Of a DNA stretch of 64,000 nt, positions 1-8,314 are shown piece after piece; the stretch's first letter is position 1; every line of letters starts with the position of its first letter. A program made the translations under genes and the position numbers. The notes under the pieces are model-generated. The model saw only the letters and a list, made by a program, of their open reading frames with translations, did no database searches and was not told the origin of the DNA. Source of the DNA: Candidatus Kurthia intestinigallinarum (GTDB taxonomy: Bacteria > Bacillota > Bacilli > Bacillales_A > Planococcaceae); NCBI RefSeq assembly GCF_003991225.1, contig NZ_JTFC01000041.1, positions 91,505-155,504 on the forward strand, written 5' to 3'.

Positions 1-139
1 CTATTTTTCCTGTAGATAATGTTACAAGTTCACCTTTATCATTGATTCCGATTGTTGCTGCCTGTACTTGTTCAGGTTTCATCTGTGTAGTAGTGAAGAG
101 CATTGTTAGCGCTAGTGCGCCAGTTACCATTTTTTTCAT
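1..139 (-). CDS. N-terminal part of a secreted protein (cut by window edge)
   Basis: A reading frame starts at an ATG whose complement is at 137-139 and runs off the left edge without a stop. The 46 visible residues begin MKKMVTGALALTMLF, a basic start followed by a hydrophobic stretch, then a QAA-type segment. This looks like a signal peptide cut near residues 28-30. The start is supported by a GGGGGG stretch just upstream on the same strand. The mature part that can be seen (TIGINDKGELVT) is too short to name a family, so the function is unknown. Confidence 0.7.
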   Translation of the reverse strand, partial: MKKMVTGALALTMLFTTTQMKPEQVQAATIGINDKGELVTLSTGKI

Positions 140-240
140 CTAATTCCCCCCTATATATGCCACTTTACTCTTGGAATGCCAATATTTAAAGGGCAAATTC
201 ATATTTTGATGAAAATAAGGATTTATAGTGTATATAAAAA

Positions 241-282
241 GAAAAATCCTCTTTTTCAATAAGAGAAAAAAGAGGATTTTTC
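241..282 (-). terminator. Intrinsic terminator of the DHA2 exporter gene
   Basis: A near-perfect inverted repeat (GAAAAATCCTCTTTTT with its complement) flanked by A and T runs lies 10 bases past the stop codon of the minus-strand exporter gene. Because it is A-rich on one side and T-rich on the other, it could work in both directions. Confidence 0.8.
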
Positions 283-291
283 ACAATTTCT

Positions 292-1695
292 TTAAGCTTC
301 CTGTTGTCGTTTTTTCTTTTCTGCTGGAACGAATAAAATAAGCACAAACGCAACAACAGCGACCGCGAGCATAAATAAATACGTATCATTAGCGCCCATA
401 ATCGGTGCAAGTGCTTTCGCATCTTCATGAGCAGTTGATTGAATCGTATACACCGTCACAATAACCGCCGTTCCGACTGCACCGGCTAATTGGCGAACGG
501 TATTGTTTACAGCTGAGCCATGTGAGCCAAGTTCGAGTGGCAGTGCATTTAATGCAGCTGTATTAAGTGGCATCGTAATAAAGGATAAACCAATACGAAG
601 GATAATCGTACGCATCATAATGTAGACGAAGCTTGTTGTTGCAGTTAAATCCGTGACCATCCACATCGAAATCTCAATTAACAGCATACCGATAATAAAT
701 AATGGTCGTGCGCCGTGCTTATCATAGAGCTTCCCGGTAACAGGGGATAAGAAGGCGTTAATAACAGCCCCTGGTAATAGCAGTAAGCCCGCTTCAAAGG
801 CGCTAAAGCCGCGACCTGTTTGTAAATACATCGGTAATAAAATTAAGTCGGCATACATTAAAATCGTTACTAAAATATTGACAAGCGATGTCATCGTAAA
901 CATTTTGTATTTAAAGACGCGTAAATTAAGCATCGGCTCATTTGAAAGAAGCTGCATTTTACAAAATAGCGCAATGACGATTAAGCCGGTGATGATACAA
1001 GTAAGTACTGCCCAGTCAGACCAGCCACGACTACCGGCACTACTAAAGCCAAAGAGTACAAGGCCAAAGCCAACTGTTGAGAAAATCATGCTCGTCATAT
1101 CTAGCTTGACATCCTTTTTTTCGCCGACATTAAATAAATACTTCGCTGCTAATAAAATGACGATAATTGAAATCGGAATCATCATAATAAAGAGCCAGCG
1201 CCAGGATACGAAATCTAGCATAAAGCCAGCAACTGTTGGCGCAATTGCGGGCGCGAAAATAATCGCAAAGCCGATTTTACCCATGACCGCACCACGCTCA
1301 TTTTGTGGATATAAATAAAGAATAACGGTCATCATCAGTGGTAAAATAATTCCCGCTCCAGCCGCCTGAATCATACGGCCAGCTAATAATACGCCAAATG
1401 TTGTCGCACATGCGCTGACAATCGAACCAATCAGTAAAAAGAGCATTGAGGCGATAAAAAGCTGACGTGTTGTGTAGCGCTTCATCAGAAATGCCGTAAG
1501 TGGTACAAGCACCCCATTGACAAGCATAAAGCCTGTCGCAAGCCATTGAATCGTATCCGGTGTCACCTTAAAAATTTCCATTAAGTCACTAAGCGCGACG
1601 TTTAAAAGGGTTTGGTTAAGTGTTGAGAAAAAACAGCCGATGATCATAATCGTAATTAAAATCTTTTTCGTGCTGTTAGGTATTTCGTTTTGCAT
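292..1695 (-). CDS. DHA2-family MFS multidrug exporter (EmrB/QacA/LmrB type)
   Basis: A 467-residue integral membrane protein with about 14 hydrophobic segments, the usual size of the 14-TM drug:H+ antiporters. The first helix carries NQTLLNVAL, and the GRMIQAAGAGIILPL stretch around residues 115-130 matches the motif C region that marks exporters of this family. I chose the ATG at 1695 because GTAAGGAGATGT precedes it and the protein starts just before helix 1; the frame is open further upstream, but that part is not membrane-like. It is divergent from a TetR gene at 1865, and a palindrome in the shared region overlaps a TATAAAAT box of this gene. The likely model is drug-inducible export repressed by that TetR. 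The substrate cannot be read from sequence. Confidence 0.9.
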   Translation of the reverse strand: MQNEIPNSTKKILITIMIIGCFFSTLNQTLLNVALSDLMEIFKVTPDTIQWLATGFMLVNGVLVPLTAFLMKRYTTRQLFIASMLFLLIGSIVSACATTFGVLLAGRMIQAAGAGIILPLMMTVILYLYPQNERGAVMGKIGFAIIFAPAIAPTVAGFMLDFVSWRWLFIMMIPISIIVILLAAKYLFNVGEKKDVKLDMTSMIFSTVGFGLVLFGFSSAGSRGWSDWAVLTCIITGLIVIALFCKMQLLSNEPMLNLRVFKYKMFTMTSLVNILVTILMYADLILLPMYLQTGRGFSAFEAGLLLLPGAVINAFLSPVTGKLYDKHGARPLFIIGMLLIEISMWMVTDLTATTSFVYIMMRTIILRIGLSFITMPLNTAALNALPLELGSHGSAVNNTVRQLAGAVGTAVIVTVYTIQSTAHEDAKALAPIMGANDTYLFMLAVAVVAFVLILFVPAEKKKRQQEA

Positions 1696-1720
1696 CGTAC
1701 ATCTCCTTACGCTACTATTA

Positions 1721-1742
1721 ATTTTATAGACACTTTGTCTAT
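1721..1742. promoter_or_regulatory. Candidate TetR operator overlapping the exporter promoter
   Basis: Positions 1726-1742 form a perfect inverted repeat, ATAGACA-CTT-TGTCTAT (7-bp arms, 3-bp centre). Read on the minus strand, its distal edge overlaps TATAAAAT (1721-1728), a plausible -10 for the exporter. A palindrome between a transporter and a divergent TetR gene is the classical place for the repressor to bind; binding itself is inferred. Confidence 0.6.
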
Positions 1743-1864
1743 GAAATATCATAACAAGGAATGAATTTTGTTGACCATGCACAATTTTCATCAAGTTGTT
1801 GACTAAAAGACAAAAATAAAAAAGATGTAGATAAAATCGAAAAAGATGGACGAGGAGAATGAAT

Positions 1865-2401
1865 ATGTCGAAAAAAGAAGACCCGCGCGCCATACGCACG
1901 AAAGAAATGCTGAAACAAGCTGTGATTGAGCTGTTACAGCAAGGCATTCCCGCCGAAAAATTGTCGATTCAAAAAGTGTCGCAACAAGCTGGGCTTAACC
2001 GGACGACCTTTTATTTGCATTACGAGGATATTCACGATCTTTTGCAAAAATTAACTGATGAAATCGTCGGTGAAATTACGAAACAAATTGAAGAGCTTAT
2101 GCAGGTGCGCGAATTAAGCGAGAAATCCCAGTTGATCCGCTTACTCGATTATTTATACAATCAGCGCCAACATTTGCTCGTCTTATTTCAAAAGAATGAT
2201 TTTGAAGAGAAATTATATGAGCAAATGAAGCGTCTTATTAGCGTGCGCCGCGAAAATAGCGTCACACAAACGCCACGTCGTGACATTGATATCGATATTA
2301 AAACAGCCTCGCTCGTTGGTATTATGATGTGGTGGCTAAAACGAGGGCTCCATTATAGCTCAGACTATATTGCGACAGAAATTTATAAAATGTACCGCTG
2401 A
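1865..2401 (+). CDS. TetR/AcrR-family regulator next to the DHA2 exporter
   Basis: A 178-residue protein with an N-terminal TetR helix-turn-helix (about residues 10-55; the recognition part reads VSQQAGLNRTTFYLHYED) and a C-terminal ligand-binding helical domain of the TetR_C type. I prefer the ATG at 1865 to the one at 1859, because GAGGAG at 1852-1857 sits 7 bases from 1865 and only 1 base from 1859. It is divergent from the exporter and probably represses it through the palindrome at 1726-1742. No ligand can be inferred. Confidence 0.88.
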   Translation: MSKKEDPRAIRTKEMLKQAVIELLQQGIPAEKLSIQKVSQQAGLNRTTFYLHYEDIHDLLQKLTDEIVGEITKQIEELMQVRELSEKSQLIRLLDYLYNQRQHLLVLFQKNDFEEKLYEQMKRLISVRRENSVTQTPRRDIDIDIKTASLVGIMMWWLKRGLHYSSDYIATEIYKMYR

Positions 2402-2467
2402 AATATGGATTGAGATGGTTTCGAGCCGGGAATTGATGTAATAAGAAGAGAACTAGGGGGCTTTTAA

Positions 2468-3139
2468 ATGGACGAACAGACCTTACTACAACAGCATATT
2501 GATGTATTATTTCAGCAAAATGAAGTGGGCGATTTAACGGTACTAAATGAGTCGCCATATGATAAAGCACCTCAGTTTTATGTAGGGGTGACACGTAAAA
2601 AAAGCATCACCAAATATCAAGAGCATATGGCACCAGAGCTTCGAAAGCAGCTAGAGGCCATCGTGAGCGACACACCGAATGAGCAGCTATTACAGGCGAT
2701 TCAATTATTTTCAGCCGAGCAAAAGCTGCAACATTTTCATTTAGGCCCATTTTATGAAATCCCAACGATTGCATCACAAATTGAAGGCCCAATTGAAATT
2801 ACAGAGGACAATAAATATTTAATTAAAGAGGCATTTCCGTACACGCATGATGAATTAGCTGAACGTGCACCAGTATTTACAGTTATTGAAGCAGGCGTTC
2901 CGGTGTCCCTTTGCTGTAGTGCACGCCAAACGACCGAAGCGGCAGAGGCCAGTGTCTTTACAAATGAGCATTACCGTGGACGTGGGTATGCGGTCGATGT
3001 CGTACGTGCATGGGCTAAAAAAGTGCAACAGCAAAATCGAACGACCTTTTATTCAACATCATGGGACAATTTTAGCTCTCGTATGATTGCGGAAAAGCTC
3101 GCAATGAAACGCATTGGCATTGATATTACACTGGATTAA
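2468..3139 (+). CDS. GNAT-family N-acetyltransferase
   Basis: A 223-residue protein. The C-terminal third carries the GNAT fold signature: a beta strand (APVFTVIEAGVPVSLC), an acetyl-CoA pyrophosphate loop of the R-G-x-G-Y type (HYRGRGYAVDVVRAW, about residues 168-182), and a final SMNTASR-like segment (STSWDNFSSRMIAEKLAMKR). The N-terminal half has no recognisable motif and probably gives substrate specificity. CTAGGGGG precedes the ATG. The 3' end overlaps the converging TetR gene by 14 bases. The acceptor substrate is unknown. Confidence 0.8.
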   Translation: MDEQTLLQQHIDVLFQQNEVGDLTVLNESPYDKAPQFYVGVTRKKSITKYQEHMAPELRKQLEAIVSDTPNEQLLQAIQLFSAEQKLQHFHLGPFYEIPTIASQIEGPIEITEDNKYLIKEAFPYTHDELAERAPVFTVIEAGVPVSLCCSARQTTEAAEASVFTNEHYRGRGYAVDVVRAWAKKVQQQNRTTFYSTSWDNFSSRMIAEKLAMKRIGIDITLD

Positions 3140-3749
3140 CAGGTGCTAATGCTCGTAGTAACATATCTTTTAAAGCGCTCATTTGAATGTCAAAATGAGC
3201 GCTTTTTTGTGCGAACGGCAACGTCTGATCTTTTTCAATTTTCATATTCATATAGCTAAATGTCGTGACGGCTGTATGAATCGCTACTTTTAAATCGATG
3301 GTTGTATGAAACGACTGATCTTGCTTACCTGTTTCAATAATATGGTCGACTACTTCACTGAACATCGTAGTAGAAGAAGGCACCTCAATGCCTTCAACCG
3401 CTGCTAAATATTCAGTAGCTTCAAGATAGCGGACGAGCTTTTGCGTTACCTCGGGCGTTGTCGCCATAAAATAAGTGAACATTTTTTCGAGCTTTTCATA
3501 GGCCGTCAAAGGCATGGTCGTAATTTTTTGCATATCGCGCCCGGCATCCTGCATAAAGCGGTCCATTACTGCTAAAATAATTGCGGCTTTATTCGCAAAA
3601 TAGCGGAATAACGTCGCGTTACTGACACCCGCTTCCTTTGCGATTTCGAGCATTTGGACGGAGCCAATGCCTTGCGCTAAAAATAATGTATACGCGGCAT
3701 CGATGATTTTTTCGTGACGTGCGTTTTTTGCTTGCTGTCTAGTTGTCAT
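3126..3749 (-). CDS. TetR/AcrR-family regulator divergent from the aldehyde dehydrogenase
   Basis: A 207-residue TetR regulator. The HTH is in residues 10-55 (IAKEAGVSNATLFRYFANK), followed by a helical regulatory domain. The ATG at 3749 has GAGG upstream. The gene converges on the acetyltransferase with a 14-base tail overlap and diverges from the aldehyde dehydrogenase at 3838, so it most likely controls that gene and itself through the palindrome at 3780-3793. The effector may be an aldehyde or a related lipid, but this is inferred from context only. Confidence 0.87.
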   Translation of the reverse strand: MTTRQQAKNARHEKIIDAAYTLFLAQGIGSVQMLEIAKEAGVSNATLFRYFANKAAIILAVMDRFMQDAGRDMQKITTMPLTAYEKLEKMFTYFMATTPEVTQKLVRYLEATEYLAAVEGIEVPSSTTMFSEVVDHIIETGKQDQSFHTTIDLKVAIHTAVTTFSYMNMKIEKDQTLPFAQKSAHFDIQMSALKDMLLRALAPVNPV

Positions 3750-3777
3750 ATTTTTTCCTCATTTCGTATAATAAAAC

Positions 3778-3806
3778 TTGAGAGTCGACTCTCTTTATTT
3801 TATAAT
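3778..3806 (+). promoter_or_regulatory. Aldehyde dehydrogenase promoter with TetR palindrome in its spacer
   Basis: TTGAGA (3778-3783) and TATAAT (3801-3806) are separated by 17 bases, a good sigma-A promoter. A perfect 14-bp palindrome, GAGAGTCGACTCTC (3780-3793), overlaps the -35 and the spacer, so a bound repressor would block RNA polymerase. A GAAAGGG ribosome site and the ATG at 3838 follow. Confidence 0.75.
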
Positions 3807-3837
3807 AAATGTAAATAATTTGAAAGGGTGAGCTAAA

Positions 3838-5160
3838 ATGGTACAAGTTGCAGTAGAAAAGATCCATGATATTTTTAATCAACAAACGAAACATCAATGG
3901 GAGATGCGTCAAACAAACGCTTCTGAACGTGTGGAGATGCTACAACGTTTAAAGACAAATATTTTAGCCCGTTTAGAAGATTTAATTGCGGCGAGCATCA
4001 AGGATTATAAAACACCACGCATGACCGCAGAGCATCAGGTATATGCTGCAACAGAGGCGATTGATTATGCCTGTGAGCATGTGGCACAGTGGATGGAACC
4101 AGAGCGCGTCGAGCAGCCAAAAGATGGCAAGGGTGCTTATATTGTATACGAATCACGTGGCACTGTCTGTATTTTTGGTACATGGAATTCCCCGATGTCG
4201 GTAACGATTCACCCATTAACAGAGGCACTTGCGGCAGGAAACTGCGTTGTCATCAAGCCAAGTGAGTTTAATCCACATTATAATGCCGTACTACAGCAAA
4301 TTATTGAGGCGACATTTGATGAGCGGCAAGTAGCATTTGTACAGGGCGAGGCGGAGACATCTGAGCAGCTATTAAAATTACCATTTAGCCACTTTTTCTT
4401 TACAGGAAGCCCACGCGTCGGCAAAATTGTCATGCGTGAAGCAGCGAATCATCTATCAGCCGTTACATTAGAGCTTGGCGGTAAATCACCGTCAATCATC
4501 GATAAAGGCTATGATGTAGCGAAGGCAGCACAGGCACTTGCATTCGGCAAAGTATTAATGAGTGGTCAATTCTGTATTTGCCCCGATTACTTATTTGTTC
4601 ATGAGCAGGATGTCGAGGCTTTTGCGGCTGCGTACCGCGCAACAACACAAGGCCTATTATATGAAAACGGCGAAATTCGTACAACCGAGCGTACACAAAT
4701 TGTGAACGATGCGCATTTCAATCGTTTAAAAGGCTTATATGACGACGCGATGTCAAAAGGTGCGGTCGTATTAAGCGGTGGAACATTCGATGACGTCAAT
4801 CGCCTAATTGAGCCGACGTTACTTGGCAATGTCACAGAGGACATGCATATTGCACATGAAGAAATCTTTGGACCGTTAACATTTTTGAAAGCGTATACAT
4901 CGCTTGATGAGGTGCTACACTATATTCAGCAGCGACCAAAGCCACTTGCATTCTATGTATTTAGTGACGACGAGGCATTCCAAGAACGTTGCCTACGCTA
5001 TACGTCTTCAGGTGGTGTGACGATCAATGGTATCGTCCAGCATAATACGTATTTAGAACTACCTTTTGGTGGTGTCAATAACTCAGGGCTTGGTAGCTTT
5101 CATGGCATTCATGGCTTTAAAACATTCTCACATGCTCGTTCGGTATTTGAAGCTTATTAA
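3838..5160 (+). CDS. NAD(P)-dependent aldehyde dehydrogenase, short class-3 type
   Basis: A 440-residue aldehyde dehydrogenase, the length of the class-3/fatty-aldehyde group (YwdH-like in Bacillus) rather than the 490-500-residue classes. Catalytic residues are visible: general base Glu212 (LELGGKSP), nucleophile Cys246 (GQFCICPDY), and the oxyanion Asn in GTWNSP (Asn117). The C-terminal EEIFGP and PFGGVNNSG motifs are present. It should oxidise medium or long aliphatic aldehydes to acids in the cytosol. It is a single-gene transcript between its own promoter and the terminator at 5161, probably repressed by the divergent TetR. Confidence 0.9.
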   Translation: MVQVAVEKIHDIFNQQTKHQWEMRQTNASERVEMLQRLKTNILARLEDLIAASIKDYKTPRMTAEHQVYAATEAIDYACEHVAQWMEPERVEQPKDGKGAYIVYESRGTVCIFGTWNSPMSVTIHPLTEALAAGNCVVIKPSEFNPHYNAVLQQIIEATFDERQVAFVQGEAETSEQLLKLPFSHFFFTGSPRVGKIVMREAANHLSAVTLELGGKSPSIIDKGYDVAKAAQALAFGKVLMSGQFCICPDYLFVHEQDVEAFAAAYRATTQGLLYENGEIRTTERTQIVNDAHFNRLKGLYDDAMSKGAVVLSGGTFDDVNRLIEPTLLGNVTEDMHIAHEEIFGPLTFLKAYTSLDEVLHYIQQRPKPLAFYVFSDDEAFQERCLRYTSSGGVTINGIVQHNTYLELPFGGVNNSGLGSFHGIHGFKTFSHARSVFEAY

Positions 5161-5201
5161 AAAAACACGCCATTCGCAGTTTGCGAGTGGCGCGTTTTTT
5201 T
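5161..5201. terminator. Bidirectional terminator between the aldehyde dehydrogenase and chromate genes
   Basis: A hairpin with CACGCCA/TGGCGCG arms flanked by AAAAA and TTTTTTT lies directly after the aldehyde dehydrogenase stop and reaches the stop of the converging chromate transporter. It can serve both converging genes. Confidence 0.85.
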
Positions 5202-5736
5202 ATGTCATGAAAAACGGTAGTACAATCCCACCGTATAAAAAGGCGCCTGCAATGACGAAGGCGGGGTGGAATTTTCGAATCATCAAAGCCCAGTAGGCCA
5301 CACCGCCAATGAGTAAAAATTGTAGTGTGCCAATCGTTTGCAGAGACTCACGAGACATTTGCACGATAATCACAAACATCATAACTGCTAAAATTGGTTG
5401 AATCAATAGCGTCATCCCTTTAATGACTGGAGAAGCACGATGCTTTTGCAAATAATTCATTAAAATAATTAAGAGCACCACCGTCGGCACAATTGTCGCC
5501 GTCAACGCAATGAGGACACCCCATATGCCATATGTATCGTAGCCAACAAAGGCGGCAATTTTCGTCGCAATCGGACCTGGGAGTGCATTACCGAGTGCTA
5601 AGACATTTGAAAAGGCCTCATTACTAAGCCAGTGATAACGTTCAACCACCTCCTCGTAAATGAGAGGGATAGACGAGGGCCCGCCACCATAGCCTAAAAT
5701 ATTCGCCACAAAAAAGCCGATAAAAAGCTGAATCAC
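5200..5736 (-). CDS. Chromate transporter, short CHR protein (second of a pair)
   Basis: A 178-residue membrane protein with five or six hydrophobic segments, a half-size ChrA. It carries the family signature GYGGGPSSIPLI near residues 15-26 and NALPGPIATKIAAFVGY near 49-65. The start is GTG at 5736 and overlaps the stop of the upstream half by 4 bases (GTGA), so the two are translationally coupled. Paired short CHR proteins (such as YwrA/YwrB in B. subtilis) act together as a chromate exporter; the physiological anion is often uncertain. Confidence 0.88.
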   Translation of the reverse strand: MIQLFIGFFVANILGYGGGPSSIPLIYEEVVERYHWLSNEAFSNVLALGNALPGPIATKIAAFVGYDTYGIWGVLIALTATIVPTVVLLIILMNYLQKHRASPVIKGMTLLIQPILAVMMFVIIVQMSRESLQTIGTLQFLLIGGVAYWALMIRKFHPAFVIAGAFLYGGIVLPFFMT

Positions 5737-6302
5737 GAAGCGTCGCCCCCTTTACGCCATCTCTTAACGCGCTCAACTAGCTTAAAGTGTGCCGCACCAT
5801 ATATTAAAAATAAAATGACTGCCACACCTGAATGAATATGAAGTACTTCAAGTAATAGAATGGCTATCGCGAAAAATACAATGCTCATAACAATGCCAAG
5901 CCCCTTGAGTGATTTTTGTGAGAATTGTAACGCCATTTCAAGTAGCATAATGACTACGACGGGCATTACGGCTGCAATCATACCAATCACAATTTTTGAG
6001 CTACTGAGCCAACCAACAATTGAGAGAAGCGCAATCATTAAAATAGAACTAGGGAGAATGTGGCAAATAACGCCCCAGATCGCACCGAGGGCACCATGCA
6101 GTCGATAACCTAAATAACCTGCCATTTTTGTGGCAATCGGGCCGGGTAGTGCATTCGCAATCGCTAATATTTCACTAAATTCATCATCATCCATCCAGTG
6201 ATATTTTTTCACCGCTTCATGGCGAAATAGCGGCATGACGGATGGACCGCCGCCAAAACCAAAAATCCCAGCGCGTAGCATCGCTAGTGATAATTCCTTC
6301 AT
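5733..6302 (-). CDS. Chromate transporter, short CHR protein (first of a pair)
   Basis: A 189-residue membrane protein, homologous along its length to the downstream half. It has GFGGGPSVMPLFRHE near residues 16-30 and NALPGPIATKMAGYLGYR near 49-66, plus several hydrophobic helices. AAAGGAGGG precedes the ATG at 6302. It is co-transcribed with the following half. The two halves presumably assemble with opposite topology, as shown for other short CHR pairs. No regulator gene of the chrS/ywrC type is adjacent. Confidence 0.88.
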   Translation of the reverse strand: MKELSLAMLRAGIFGFGGGPSVMPLFRHEAVKKYHWMDDDEFSEILAIANALPGPIATKMAGYLGYRLHGALGAIWGVICHILPSSILMIALLSIVGWLSSSKIVIGMIAAVMPVVVIMLLEMALQFSQKSLKGLGIVMSIVFFAIAILLLEVLHIHSGVAVILFLIYGAAHFKLVERVKRWRKGGDAS

Positions 6303-6356
6303 GCAATCCCTCCTTTAGTGTTTATTTTACATGAACTGGAAACGGGCGAATAGTAA

Positions 6357-6395
6357 AAAAAAGCGAGAATCGCATAATCGCGACGCTCGCTTTTT
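6357..6395 (-). terminator. Terminator of the nucleoside transporter gene
   Basis: The A-rich, GCGAG...CTCGC, T-rich hairpin lies 4 bases past the stop of the minus-strand NupC gene. It also faces the start region of the chromate pair and may isolate the two transcription units. Confidence 0.8.
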
Positions 6396-6398
6396 GTA

Positions 6399-7580
6399 TT
6401 AAATAAATAAACCAACTAATGTAGCTGTGAATACAGAAACTAATGTAGCAGCGAATAAGATTTTTAAACCGTTTTTAGAAACGATTGCTGCTTTTTCACC
6501 GCTGATTGCTTGTAAAGAACCGGCGATGATACCAATTGAACTGAAGTTAGCAAAGCTAATTAAGAATACAGATACGATACCAACTGTTTTTTCAGATAGG
6601 TTCGGAATATGATCCATAAATTGAAGCATTGCAACGAATTCATTGGTTGCTAATTTAGTACCCATTGTTTGACCAGCTACTAAAATGTCTTGTGCTGGAA
6701 CACCCATGATCCAAGCGATTGGTGCAAAGATGTAACCTAATACTTCTGTAAATGAAATACCGATTACTGCACTGAATAGACCATCGATTAAAGCCATTAA
6801 ACCAACGTATGCAATCAGCATCGCGCCTACGATTAATGCAACCTTACCACCATCTAATGCACCGATAGAAATGGCTTCAAATAAAGATTTCGCTTCAGTA
6901 GCGTCTTTAATATCCACTTTTTCAGTATCTTTTTCAACATCTGGTGCAATCATAATACCGATAATTAAGCTTGATAATGCATTTAATGCCATCGCACCTA
7001 ATACGTATTGTGCAGGAAGCATCGTAATGTATGATGCCATGATTGAAGCAGATACTGAAGCCATTGATGCAACAGAGATAACGATAATTTTGTTTGAATC
7101 CATTTTTAGGATTTGAGATTTGATTGCTAATAAACCTTCAGATTGACCGAAGAAAATATTATTAATCGCATGGAATGTTTTGACTGGAGAAACACCTGTA
7201 ATTTTTGATAAAAATCCACCTACATATTTAATTAAAATAGGTAGAACGCGGATATAAGTCAAGATTGAAAGCAACATAGACGTAAAGATAATAATTAATA
7301 AAACATTAATGAAAAATGGTGAACCACCTTCTGGAATCCAACCGTCAACAACGAATGAAATCCCTTCACGACCATAGCTAATTACTTTCGTAATCCCGTT
7401 ACTTACAGATTCGATTACTTTTAACCCAACCGATGTTTTGAACATCACTAATGTCAGAAGAATTTGTAATACGAACATAATACCTACCGCTTTAAAGTCA
7501 ATCGCTTTGCGGTTATTACTCATTAGGTATGCGACGCCAAGAACGACGACTAAACCTAAAATTCCGATTAAAATAGACAT
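6399..7580 (-). CDS. NupC-family concentrative nucleoside transporter
   Basis: A 393-residue membrane protein of the CNT family (nucleoside:H+ or Na+ symport), the standard bacterial NupC length. Family landmarks are NNIFFGQSEGLLAIKSQI near the centre, a run of hydrophobic helices, and the C-terminal GIIAGSLQAISGEKAAIVSKNGLKIL, which carries the conserved gate/transport core. The ATG at 7580 has GAGGT upstream. It is monocistronic. A cre-like site 66 bases upstream suggests CcpA catabolite control, as expected for a transporter that brings in ribose-containing carbon sources. Confidence 0.9.
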   Translation of the reverse strand: MSILIGILGLVVVLGVAYLMSNNRKAIDFKAVGIMFVLQILLTLVMFKTSVGLKVIESVSNGITKVISYGREGISFVVDGWIPEGGSPFFINVLLIIIFTSMLLSILTYIRVLPILIKYVGGFLSKITGVSPVKTFHAINNIFFGQSEGLLAIKSQILKMDSNKIIVISVASMASVSASIMASYITMLPAQYVLGAMALNALSSLIIGIMIAPDVEKDTEKVDIKDATEAKSLFEAISIGALDGGKVALIVGAMLIAYVGLMALIDGLFSAVIGISFTEVLGYIFAPIAWIMGVPAQDILVAGQTMGTKLATNEFVAMLQFMDHIPNLSEKTVGIVSVFLISFANFSSIGIIAGSLQAISGEKAAIVSKNGLKILFAATLVSVFTATLVGLFI

Positions 7581-7645
7581 GTTGATACCTCAATATTTAA
7601 GTTTTAAAATCTTACATTTCTTATCGTAGAGGTACGGACCATAAG

Positions 7646-7661
7646 TTGCAAGCGTTTTCTA
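7646..7661. promoter_or_regulatory. Candidate cre (CcpA) site upstream of the nucleoside transporter
   Basis: TTGCAAGCGTTTTCTA matches the Bacillus cre consensus WTGNAARCGNWNNCA at all but one defined position. It lies 66-81 bases before the nucleoside transporter start on its upstream side. The nearby promoter could not be placed with confidence. Confidence 0.5.
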
Positions 7662-7755
7662 GAAAAAAACATAAATATGATAAAAGTAAATATTTTTCAT
7701 AAATAAACGCTATTTTAAAGATTTTTTATATTCTAATAAATTGAAGTTGTATGGA

Positions 7756-8247
7756 CTATAAATCAAGTGATTGGTTGGTATCTTTTGAAGGTTTTACAGG
7801 TTCTTCCTTTCCGACAACTTTTTTCACAAAATTGTACACTGATTTTACTGTTGAACCAGTTTCCCAGTATTCCGCAGACTCTGCATGTACTTTTATTAAT
7901 ACAAGTTGAGGGTCGTCATAAGCTACATCAAACATTTTTTCATAGATAGGATTCCAAAATTCTTTTTTACGTGCTTCGTCATCGACAAATTCAGCAGTCC
8001 CGCTAATTGAAGCATACGATTTACTAGCAATTGCGACATTCACACGGTTATTGACATTAATTTCATCATACTTATCTGTATCTGTACGCGTAAGTAGCCA
8101 AATATCCCCATCAAATTCTACTTTTTGTAGTTGCATTGGTCGTGATACAAGTTTTCCATCTTCCTGCTGCGTTACAAGCATCGCAACAGATGCATCCTCA
8201 ATAATCGATGTTAAATTGTCTCGAACTTTTTGGTATTCTTCTGTCAT
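7756..8247 (-). CDS. General stress protein 26-type FMN-binding (PNPOx-like) protein
   Basis: A 163-residue protein of the pyridoxamine-5'-phosphate-oxidase-like split-barrel family, general stress protein 26 group (YdaG-like). Typical features are SVAMLVTQQEDGKLVSRPMQ at residues 19-38, DIWLLTRTDTDKYDEI near 48-63, and ISGTAEFVDD near 79-88. Such proteins bind FMN or F420-like flavins but their substrates are mostly unknown. GGAG precedes the ATG at 8247, and a strong sigma-B-type promoter (8287-8311) supports a role in the general stress response. Confidence 0.85.
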   Translation of the reverse strand: MTEEYQKVRDNLTSIIEDASVAMLVTQQEDGKLVSRPMQLQKVEFDGDIWLLTRTDTDKYDEINVNNRVNVAIASKSYASISGTAEFVDDEARKKEFWNPIYEKMFDVAYDDPQLVLIKVHAESAEYWETGSTVKSVYNFVKKVVGKEEPVKPSKDTNQSLDL

Positions 8248-8286
8248 CGTAAAAACTCCTTTTGTTTTTGTCGTCTCTTAATTTGT

Positions 8287-8311
8287 TTGCCCTTTAGAAA
8301 ATGGATTAAAC
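8287..8311 (-). promoter_or_regulatory. Candidate sigma-B promoter of the GSP26-like gene
   Basis: On the minus strand, GTTTAA (complement of 8306-8311) is followed after 13 bases by GGGCAA (complement of 8287-8292). This fits the sigma-B pattern GTTTAA-N12-15-GGGTAT/GGGWAW with one deviation, and lies about 40 bases before the start codon. Confidence 0.6.
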
Positions 8312-8314
8312 AAA

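Noticed and set aside
878..1318. Plus-strand frame of 146 codons inside the DHA2 exporter
   Set aside because: It is antisense to the clear exporter gene, has no ribosome site and no family features; a shadow of the membrane-protein codons.
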